A stretch of 5,024 nucleotides of DNA, from positions 1 through 5,024 of the forward strand of contig JAEWWO010000244.1 in NCBI GenBank assembly GCA_023396345.1. The letters run 5' to 3'. This document shows positions 1 to 5,024 of the stretch, piece after piece; within the stretch, counting starts at the first letter, position 1, and every line of letters starts with the position of its first letter. Source of the stretch: Bacteroidota bacterium (GTDB lineage: Bacteria > Bacteroidota > Bacteroidia > Chitinophagales > Chitinophagaceae). Below the pieces are notes generated by a model. It was not told where the DNA came from. It did not search any database and saw nothing but the letters and a program-made list of their open reading frames with translations. The translations under genes were made by a program, and so were the position numbers.

Positions 1-461
1 ATACTATGCTGGTAGATCTGGCAAGAAACGACTTAAGCCGTACCTGCACAGATGTACACGTAAGCTACTTTAAAGAAGTGCACAGATATTCTCATGTGCT
101 GCATATTGTGAGTGAAGTGAGAGGCACGGTAGAAGAAAATACGAATCCTTTCAAAGTACTGGCAGATACTTTTCCGGCAGGAACATTGAGCGGTGCACCC
201 AAATTTAAATCTATGCAATTGATTGATGAATATGAACAGGATTCAAGAGAAGCGTACGGCGGTACGATAGGTTTTGTAGGCTTCGACGGCAGTTTTAATC
301 ATGCTATAATCATTCGCAGTTTTACCAGTATGAATAATACTTTATATTATCAGGCCGGAGCTGGTGTGGTAGCTAAATCTGTTCCAGAAAATGAACTGAA
401 AGAAGTTGATAATAAATTAGGTGCGCTGAAACAGGCATTATTATTAGCAGAAAAAATTTAA
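1..461 (+). CDS. trpE: Anthranilate synthase component I, C-terminal part (5' end outside window)
   Basis: TrpE converts chorismate to anthranilate, the first committed step of tryptophan synthesis, using ammonia from TrpG in a cytoplasmic complex. The window holds about the last 152 residues of a protein normally near 470; the frame is open to the window edge, and the Met codon at 6 is internal. Family motifs run in order: LVDLARNDLSR, the chorismate-binding FPAGTLSGAPK, YGGTIGFVGFDG, IIIRSF and QAGAGVVAKSVPENE. These are shared by the TrpE/PabB/isochorismate synthase superfamily. The assignment to TrpE rather than PabB rests on trpG-D-C-F following at once. The feedback-binding N-terminal region is not visible, so allosteric control cannot be judged. 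The gene ends in TAA, 30 bp before trpG. No Trp residue occurs in the visible part. Confidence 0.96.
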   Translation, partial: TMLVDLARNDLSRTCTDVHVSYFKEVHRYSHVLHIVSEVRGTVEENTNPFKVLADTFPAGTLSGAPKFKSMQLIDEYEQDSREAYGGTIGFVGFDGSFNHAIIIRSFTSMNNTLYYQAGAGVVAKSVPENELKEVDNKLGALKQALLLAEKI

Positions 462-491
462 ATCATTAAAATTCACCTTTCATCTGACACA

Positions 492-1064
492 ATGAAAATA
501 CTTGTTTTTGATAATTACGATTCCTTTACTTACAATCTGGTTCATATAGTTGAAAAGATTTTAAGTAAAAAAGTAGATGTGTACCGTAACGATAAAATTG
601 AACTTGAGGAAGTAAAAAAATACGATAAGATTATTCTGTCGCCTGGTCCCGGTATTCCTTCCGAGTCGGGTTTGCTATTACCTTTAATAAAAGAATACGC
701 TCCGCTAAAACCTATACTGGGCGTATGTTTGGGAGAGCAGGCAATAGGTGAGGCATTTGGAGCAACACTGGAAAATATAGATGAGGTACATCACGGAGTA
801 GCTACAGAATGCAGACGCACAGATAAACAATCATATATTTTCAAAGACATTCCGGAAAGATTTACAGTTGGCAGATATCACAGTTGGGTTGTAAGCAAAG
901 AAAATTTTCCTGACGAGGAACTTGAAATTACAGCAGAAGACGATGCAAGATTCATTATGGCGCTTCAGCATAAGCGTTATGATGTGCAGGGTGTACAGTT
1001 TCATCCTGAAAGTGTGCTGACACCGCAAGGAGAAATAATATTAAGGAACTGGTTAAAGAAGTAG
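492..1064 (+). CDS. trpG: Anthranilate synthase component II, glutamine amidotransferase
   Basis: TrpG hydrolyses glutamine and passes ammonia to TrpE. The 190-residue length fits a stand-alone class I amidotransferase with no TrpD fusion. Visible motifs: N-terminal DNYDSFTYNLVH (residues 7-18), the oxyanion-loop segment LSPGPGIPSESG (49-60), the nucleophile elbow GVCLGEQ with Cys79, VGRYHSWVV (126-134), and GVQFHPESVLTPQGE (167-181) carrying His171 and Glu173 of the catalytic triad. Most TrpG/PabA proteins read CLGHQ at the elbow; Glu82 here is unusual to my knowledge, though this position varies among class I amidotransferases. The ATG at 492 puts the family's usual 'MKIL-(L/V)-DNYDSFT' start in place. 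No Shine-Dalgarno motif precedes it. The same fold can serve folate synthesis (PabA), but the operon points to tryptophan; dual use cannot be excluded. Confidence 0.97.
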   Translation: MKILVFDNYDSFTYNLVHIVEKILSKKVDVYRNDKIELEEVKKYDKIILSPGPGIPSESGLLLPLIKEYAPLKPILGVCLGEQAIGEAFGATLENIDEVHHGVATECRRTDKQSYIFKDIPERFTVGRYHSWVVSKENFPDEELEITAEDDARFIMALQHKRYDVQGVQFHPESVLTPQGEIILRNWLKK

Positions 1065-1066
1065 TC

Positions 1067-1076
1067 AGGAGGTGAT
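1067..1076 (+). promoter_or_regulatory. Isolated perfect Shine-Dalgarno-like sequence in the trpG-trpD gap
   Basis: The ten bases AGGAGGTGAT begin 3 bp after the trpG stop and match the full complement of the usual 16S rRNA 3' end (ATCACCTCCT). They lie 53 bp before the trpD ATG, too far to place that start, and no ATG, GTG or TTG follows at a normal 5-10 bp distance. The other genes here lack such motifs, as expected for Bacteroidota. The match is plain; any function is uncertain and chance is possible. Confidence 0.3.
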
Positions 1077-1129
1077 AAGTTAAAAGTAAAAAGAATTAGA
1101 AGAACAATAAACATTATATAATTATAACG

Positions 1130-2125
1130 ATGAAAAAAATATTACAATATTTATTTGATTACAAAACATTAAGTAAAGAACAGGCTAAAGAAATATTAAT
1201 TGATATATCAAACCGTAAATATTCTGACCCTGAAGTTACCTCATTTGTAACAGCCTATCTAATGCGCAGCATTACTATTGATGAGCTTTCCGGCTTTGTA
1301 GAAGCATTGATGGAACTTTGTGTGAAAGTAGATTTTTCGGAGTTTAAAACTATTGATATTGTGGGTACAGGTGGCGACGGAAAAAATACATTTAATATAT
1401 CAACCTTAGCTTCTTTTATAGTTGCCGGAGCAGGACAAAAAGTTGCCAAACAAGGCAATTACGGAGCTTCTACAATCAGCGGTGCTTCCAATGTAATGGA
1501 ACTGATGGGTTATAAATTCAAATCTGATGAAAGCCTTTTAAAAACCGAACTGGATAAAGCGAATATCTGTTTTATGCATGCACCCTTATTTCATCCGGCT
1601 TTAAAAAATGTAGCACCTATCAGAAAAAGTCTTGGCTTGCGTACATTTTTTAATATTTTGGGGCCGTTGGTAAACCCCGCAAAGCCTGACTATCGCTTGC
1701 TTGGCGTGTATAGTTTGGAAATGGCAAGAATATATACTTACTATCTGCAACAGTTCGATAAATCATTCAACATTGTGTACAGTCTGGATGGTTACGATGA
1801 AATATCATTAACCGGCGATGCTAAAATTATTTCCAATAAGGGAGAAAGAATGGCTTCTCCCGAAGAGCTGGGCAAAAGAATTGTTACACAGGAAGATATT
1901 TACGGAGGAGATACTTTAGAAGCTGCAGCTGAAATTTTTCAGAATATTATTAACGGTAATGGCACCTGGGCGCAAAACGCTGTAGTACTTGCCAATGCGG
2001 CTACTGCATTGCATTGCACAGATAATTACAATTCTTTTGAAGATGCTTATCAGGCAGCGGTTAAAAGTCTTGACTCAGGCAGCGCAAAAAAATGTTTCAC
2101 TACTTTAATGGATTTGAATAAATGA
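1130..2125 (+). CDS. trpD: Anthranilate phosphoribosyltransferase
   Basis: TrpD transfers the phosphoribosyl group of PRPP to anthranilate, giving N-(5'-phosphoribosyl)anthranilate. The 331 residues match a stand-alone TrpD. After a helical N-terminal domain come the PRPP/pyrophosphate loop DIVGTGGDG (76-84), TFNIST (87-92), KQGNYGASTISGASN (107-121), FHPALKNVAPIRKSLGLRT (154-172; conserved His155 and Arg165), FNILGPLVNP (174-183), the metal-binding-type GYDE (221-224) and a C-terminal NAVVLANAATAL (283-294). The family consensus in the third block is KHGN; this protein has Gln108 in place of that His. The ATG at 1130 follows a 65-bp A-rich spacer. The gene overlaps trpC by 4 bp, which suggests translational coupling. 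All other key motifs are intact, so activity is likely. Confidence 0.97.
   Translation: MKKILQYLFDYKTLSKEQAKEILIDISNRKYSDPEVTSFVTAYLMRSITIDELSGFVEALMELCVKVDFSEFKTIDIVGTGGDGKNTFNISTLASFIVAGAGQKVAKQGNYGASTISGASNVMELMGYKFKSDESLLKTELDKANICFMHAPLFHPALKNVAPIRKSLGLRTFFNILGPLVNPAKPDYRLLGVYSLEMARIYTYYLQQFDKSFNIVYSLDGYDEISLTGDAKIISNKGERMASPEELGKRIVTQEDIYGGDTLEAAAEIFQNIINGNGTWAQNAVVLANAATALHCTDNYNSFEDAYQAAVKSLDSGSAKKCFTTLMDLNK
2122..2125 (+). other. trpD stop / trpC start overlap (ATGA)
   Basis: The trpC ATG (2122-2124) overlaps the trpD TGA (2123-2125). Such overlaps commonly allow a terminating ribosome to restart on the next gene and help hold the two products in proportion. No Shine-Dalgarno motif is seen just upstream, so re-initiation is a plausible way for trpC to be translated, but this is inference. 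Confidence 0.6.
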
Positions 2126-2916
2126 TAAAAGATATACTGGCACAAATTGTTGCACATAAAAAAAATGAAGTAGCCTTTAATAAAGAAAAAGTAAGTGAGG
2201 AACAATTAAAAGATTCACCTTTTTTCAACAGAAATATTATTTCTCTAAAGAAGAATTTACTGGACGATAAACACTCAGGCATTATTGCGGAATTCAAAAG
2301 AAAATCTCCCAGTAAGGGTTGGATAAATCAGAATGCTGACGTAAAAGAAGTAACAAATAAATACACTGCTTTTGGTGCAAGTTGTTTGTCCGTTTTAACC
2401 GATAATCATTTTTTCGGTGGCAGCAATGAAGACCTGATAAAAGCCAGAGAAAACAATATTTCTATTTTAAGAAAAGATTTTATTATAGATGAATATCAGT
2501 TGCTCGAAGCTAAATCTATAGGAGCTGACGTTGTACTCTTAATTGCCGCCTGTCTTACGTCTGAAAGAACCAAAGAATTAGCTAAATTTGCAAAAGATTT
2601 AGGATTGGAAATTTTACTGGAATTACACGCAGATGAGGAGCTGGAACATATATGTGAAGAAGTAGATTTTGTGGGTGTTAACAACAGAAACCTGAAAACC
2701 TTTGAAGTAGATACGGAGAATTCTATAAGAATTATGAAAAATCTGCCGCCGGATAAGCTTTGTATAGCAGAAAGTGGCATAGATAATGTAGAAATATTAA
2801 TGGAATTAAAAAGAGCAGGATTTAAAGGATTTTTAATAGGAGAATATTTTATGAGAGAAGAAAATCCCGGAGATGCTTTTAAAGAATACGTGGAGAAAAT
2901 AAACAACAGTAAATAA
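2122..2916 (+). CDS. trpC: Indole-3-glycerol phosphate synthase
   Basis: TrpC closes the indole ring, turning 1-(o-carboxyphenylamino)-1-deoxyribulose 5-phosphate into indole-3-glycerol phosphate with loss of CO2 and water. It is a 264-residue beta/alpha-barrel enzyme with no fused TrpF domain. Motifs run in family order: IIAEFKRKSPSKGWI (54-68; Glu57, Lys59), VLTDNHFFGGS (91-101), ILRKDFIIDEYQLLEA (115-130; catalytic-type Lys118), GADVVLLIAACL (134-145), LLELH (165-169; Glu167), GVNNRNLKTFEVD (185-197; Asn187), IAESGI (215-220; Glu217, Ser218) and GFLIGEYFM (236-244, phosphate-binding end). Every expected active-site residue can be placed. The start overlaps the trpD stop, and trpF follows after 54 bp. 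The long open frame on the opposite strand here is a shadow. Confidence 0.97.
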   Translation: MIKDILAQIVAHKKNEVAFNKEKVSEEQLKDSPFFNRNIISLKKNLLDDKHSGIIAEFKRKSPSKGWINQNADVKEVTNKYTAFGASCLSVLTDNHFFGGSNEDLIKARENNISILRKDFIIDEYQLLEAKSIGADVVLLIAACLTSERTKELAKFAKDLGLEILLELHADEELEHICEEVDFVGVNNRNLKTFEVDTENSIRIMKNLPPDKLCIAESGIDNVEILMELKRAGFKGFLIGEYFMREENPGDAFKEYVEKINNSK

Positions 2917-2970
2917 AATCAGAACAAAACCTGAAATACCAGGATACAGGAAATAAAATATTTGAGCAAT

Positions 2971-3606
2971 ATGAAAGTGAAGGTTTGCGGAATGACGCAG
3001 ATTGACCAGATTTACGAAGCTGAAAGAGTAGGCGCAGACTATGTAGGATTTATATTTTATCCTGCCACAAAACGCTATGCATTGAATCATTTGTCTATGT
3101 TTGACATCAAAGATTTGAATATAGATATCAAAAGAGTGGGCGTTTTTGTAAACGAAGAGGAAGAAGAACTTTTAAGAGTTGCTGACGAATGCGATTTAGA
3201 TATTATTCAATTGCATGGCGATGAAACGCCGGCTTACTGTGAAAGAATTTCCAATCATTATCCGGTAATTAAAGCTTTCAGAATGCTTAAAGATGATAAT
3301 ATTTTGTGGAAGGTGAGTAAATACGCAAATGTATCGGACTATTTTCTTTTTGATACAAAATCTCCGATGTTTGGAGGCACAGGAGAAAAATTTGATTGGA
3401 ATATTCTGCTGGATATTGATATGCCTAACCCGTATTTTCTGAGTGGGGGTATTGGACCGGACGATGTAGACAATATTAAAAAATTCAGTGAGGAAATCAG
3501 ATACAAAAATCTGATAGGTGTAGATATAAATAGTAAATTTGAAATTAAACCCGGCAGCAAGGATATGTCTAAAGTTGCAGCGTTTATAAAGGAATACAAA
3601 AGCTAA
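2971..3606 (+). CDS. trpF: Phosphoribosylanthranilate isomerase
   Basis: TrpF carries out the Amadori rearrangement of phosphoribosylanthranilate, the step between TrpD and TrpC. From the ATG at 2971 it is 211 residues, typical of a monofunctional TrpF. Motifs: MKVKVCGMT at the start (Cys6 is the expected general base), ADYVGFIFYPATKRY (22-36), VGVFVNE (56-62), IIQLHGDE (78-85), FDTKSPMFGGTGEKFDW (127-143; Asp128 is the expected general acid), FLSGGIGPDDV (156-166) and VDINSKFEIKPGSKD (184-198), which holds the phosphate-binding end of the barrel. A TTG at 2962 is in frame and would add three residues (Met-Ser-Asn), but the ATG is preferred because family members begin directly before the KVCG strand. 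A 54-bp spacer with no clear hairpin separates it from trpC. Confidence 0.95.
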   Translation: MKVKVCGMTQIDQIYEAERVGADYVGFIFYPATKRYALNHLSMFDIKDLNIDIKRVGVFVNEEEEELLRVADECDLDIIQLHGDETPAYCERISNHYPVIKAFRMLKDDNILWKVSKYANVSDYFLFDTKSPMFGGTGEKFDWNILLDIDMPNPYFLSGGIGPDDVDNIKKFSEEIRYKNLIGVDINSKFEIKPGSKDMSKVAAFIKEYKS

Positions 3607-3627
3607 TAATTTTTAATATTCACAAAA

Positions 3628-4647
3628 ATGAAAAAAATATATTTTCTTGTTTTATCGCTTCTCATCGCATCTGTCGGTATTGCACAGACAGAAATAGATA
3701 AAGTGAATTCGGATTCTTCTGCCTTGGCTCTTTTCAGAAGTCAGGTAATAAGAGGTAATGCCAAAAGCAACTTCAATGATTTCAAGCTTACAGATGGTAC
3801 GGAATGGGCCAACTTTTACAACTTCAATGATGAGCAGAAAAACAGAATTCTTTCTCAATACAAATATCAGAACTGGGCAAAATTGGATTTCAACAACGAT
3901 AAAAAAAATGATTTAATAATCAGCGGTTATCTGAGTAAAACGGTTGGTCATTCTAACCATTACAGAATGTTTATTTTCCTTACCAATCCGCAAAACAATA
4001 CGATTGATTTTGTAAAATACAATTCAGCCACTCCTCAATATTTCAGAATAGTAAATCTCGATACTTCAAAATATATCGAAATTTCACGCTGGGTAAACGA
4101 TATGTATAAATCAGCAGATGATTTACCGCTGCGTATTGATACTGTTCAGTTTCAGCCGTCTTTATTGTTGCTGATTGACAGAGAAAAACTGGTAGAACCC
4201 AATAACATAAAGAAAGTTACTTATAAAGAAACGTATAATCTGCAAAATACACTGGAAGCGATTGTCACAAACAACGGAACGAGGGCAGGTGATTTTTCTG
4301 TAAGAGTTACGCAACAATCACAATCAAAACCTGTGATTAATAATGCAAAAATATCAACAGATTTAATGAAGGATTTTTTAGACATAACCAGACGTTTGAA
4401 AAAATATGATATTAAAGAAGGCAATCCTGTAATGAGCGGAGATGTTGAAGTTAAAAAATCTGTAGAAGTAGAATATACCGATGGTTCAAAGATGTTCATT
4501 GAAGATAATGCAGGTACAAGCAGTTATACTTTATCAGCCGTTTACAGTTGGTTTGAGTATAGCATCAACAATGTATATGAACAAATAGCAGAAAGAGAAT
4601 ATTACAACAACAATAATAATTATTACTACGATCCTTTTGGCTGGTAA
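3628..4647 (+). CDS. Exported protein of unknown function inside the trp operon
   Basis: I do not recognise a named family for this 339-residue protein. Residues 1-20 form a Sec signal peptide: two Lys, a hydrophobic run ([14 protein letters not shown]), and a probable signal peptidase I site after Ala19 or Gln20. No Cys follows, so it is not a lipoprotein, and no other membrane segment is seen; periplasmic or secreted is likely. Residues 83-100 ([19 protein letters not shown]) resemble a single VCBS/FG-GAP-like loop with the DxNxDxxxD pattern (Asp87, Asn89, Asp91, Asp95), often calcium-binding. The sequence NFND occurs twice (48-51 and 65-68). Residues 278-317 look like strand-DG-strand-helix. 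The tail (325-339) is rich in Tyr/Asn and ends in Trp. The start lies 21 bp after trpF and the stop 19 bp before trpB, so it is probably co-transcribed. Base composition looks like its neighbours. No enzymatic role is visible. Confidence 0.9.
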   Translation: MKKIYFLVLSLLIASVGIAQTEIDKVNSDSSALALFRSQVIRGNAKSNFNDFKLTDGTEWANFYNFNDEQKNRILSQYKYQNWAKLDFNNDKKNDLIISGYLSKTVGHSNHYRMFIFLTNPQNNTIDFVKYNSATPQYFRIVNLDTSKYIEISRWVNDMYKSADDLPLRIDTVQFQPSLLLLIDREKLVEPNNIKKVTYKETYNLQNTLEAIVTNNGTRAGDFSVRVTQQSQSKPVINNAKISTDLMKDFLDITRRLKKYDIKEGNPVMSGDVEVKKSVEVEYTDGSKMFIEDNAGTSSYTLSAVYSWFEYSINNVYEQIAEREYYNNNNNYYYDPFGW

Positions 4648-4666
4648 TAATAATGCAAATAATTCT

Positions 4667-5024
4667 ATGAATAAAATAGCAGTTGACGACAGAGGATATT
4701 ATGGAAAATACGGCGGGGCATTTATTCCTGAAATGCTGAACAGAAATGTGGAGGAATTGCAGGAAAATTATCTGAAAATAATGCAGGATCCGGACTTCCA
4801 AAAAGAGTTTCAGGCATTGTTGAAAGATTATGTAGGACGCCCGTCTCCCTTATATTTTGCCCAAAGATTAAGCGAGCAATACAATACAAATATTTATCTC
4901 AAAAGAGAAGATTTAAATCATACCGGAGCGCATAAAATAAATAATGCTTTAGGGCAGGTTTTACTGGCTGAACGGTTAGGTAAAAGAAAGATTATTGCAG
5001 AAACAGGTGCAGGGCAGCATGGCG
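4667..5024 (+). CDS. trpB: Tryptophan synthase beta chain, N-terminal part (3' end outside window)
   Basis: TrpB joins indole with serine to make tryptophan, using pyridoxal phosphate, in a complex with TrpA. The first 119 residues are present out of about 395 usual for the family. They include [14 protein letters not shown] (11-24), [13 protein letters not shown] (58-70), [20 protein letters not shown] (78-97) with the cofactor-binding Lys90, and AETGAGQHG (111-119) with the catalytic-type Glu112. The spacing Lys90-Glu112 equals that of Lys87-Glu109 in the enteric enzyme. This wording is that of the common TrpB1 type rather than TrpB2. The ATG at 4667 lies 19 bp after the stop of the unknown exported gene. 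A five-codon ATG frame at 4653-4670 sits directly before it and overlaps the start. The frame stays open to the window edge. Confidence 0.96.
   Translation, partial: MNKIAVDDRGYYGKYGGAFIPEMLNRNVEELQENYLKIMQDPDFQKEFQALLKDYVGRPSPLYFAQRLSEQYNTNIYLKREDLNHTGAHKINNALGQVLLAERLGKRKIIAETGAGQHG

Noticed and set aside
1113..1126. AT palindromes ATTATATAAT and TATAATTATA before trpD
   Set aside because: Short pure A/T palindromes are expected by chance in AT-rich gaps, and there is no GC stem or T-run.
2496..2906. 136-codon open frame on the - strand opposite trpC
   Set aside because: It lies wholly within trpC, whose family motifs fix the + strand as coding. The product is Ser/Ile-rich in the way antisense shadows of AT-rich genes are, and no motif is seen.
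2930..2950. Possible hairpin CCTG...CAGG in the trpC-trpF gap
   Set aside because: The stem is only 4 bp, two CAGG copies compete for it, and no T-run follows, so it does not support a terminator.
2957..2964. AATATTTG and TCCTTTTG (4632-4639) as Bacteroidota -7 (TAnnTTTG) elements
   Set aside because: Each mismatches the consensus, and no TTG/TTTG -33 element lies at the right distance upstream, so no internal promoter is called.
2833..3090. 85-codon - strand frame spanning the trpC-trpF gap
   Set aside because: It overlaps both conserved ends of trpC and trpF, and its low-complexity aromatic/hydrophobic make-up reflects antisense of AT-rich sequence.
3769..3831. 12-bp direct repeat AACTTCAATGAT at 3769-3780 and 3820-3831
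   Set aside because: Only two short in-frame copies encoding NFND are present; too little for a mobile element or repeat domain, so it is noted in the gene entry only.
4614..4625. 12-bp palindrome TAATAATTATTA at the end of the unknown gene
   Set aside because: It is a by-product of the AAT/TAT codon runs encoding Asn/Tyr, not a convincing operator or terminator.
4565..4801. 78-codon - strand frame across the unknown gene's end and the trpB start
   Set aside because: It is antisense to the Tyr/Asn tail and to trpB, with no recognisable motif; a shadow frame.

Overview
The window is a stretch of a tryptophan biosynthesis operon with every gene on the + strand. The order is trpE (C-terminal part) - trpG - trpD - trpC - trpF - a secreted protein of unknown function - trpB (N-terminal part, cut by the window end). 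The sequence suggests a Bacteroidota bacterium, perhaps near the Chitinophagaceae. Reasons: AT-rich coding sequence, A/T-rich gaps without Shine-Dalgarno motifs at the usual distance from the starts, a signal peptide ending in a Bacteroidota-style 'IAQ|T' junction, and Bacteroidota-like wording in the enzymes ('YGASTISGASN' in TrpD, 'VDINSKFE' in TrpF). The family-level guess is weak.

Layout. 1-461 is the chorismate-binding C-terminal end of TrpE. 492-1064 is TrpG, the glutamine amidotransferase that supplies ammonia to TrpE. 1130-2125 is TrpD, anthranilate phosphoribosyltransferase. 2122-2916 is TrpC, indole-3-glycerol phosphate synthase, overlapping trpD by 4 bp (ATGA). 2971-3606 is TrpF, phosphoribosylanthranilate isomerase. 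3628-4647 encodes a 339-residue exported protein that resembles no tryptophan enzyme. 4667-5024 is the start of TrpB, the tryptophan synthase beta chain. The gaps are 30, 65, -4, 54, 21 and 19 bp, with no convincing terminator or internal promoter, so the whole stretch is probably co-transcribed. The leader and main promoter lie upstream of the window.

Together TrpE/G, D, F and C take chorismate to indole-3-glycerol phosphate, and TrpB (with TrpA, presumably downstream) finishes tryptophan. TrpG, TrpD, TrpC and TrpF are complete and keep their main catalytic residues. Two motif positions look atypical: Glu in the TrpG nucleophile elbow (CLGEQ) and Gln in the TrpD KHGN motif (KQGN).

The one real oddity is the exported protein between trpF and trpB. 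It has a signal peptide, one EF-hand/VCBS-like Asp/Asn loop, a Tyr/Asn-rich tail and a terminal Trp, and is about three times richer in Trp than the enzymes around it. No mobile element, CRISPR array, tRNA or rRNA was seen. No gene-free stretch exceeds 65 bp.
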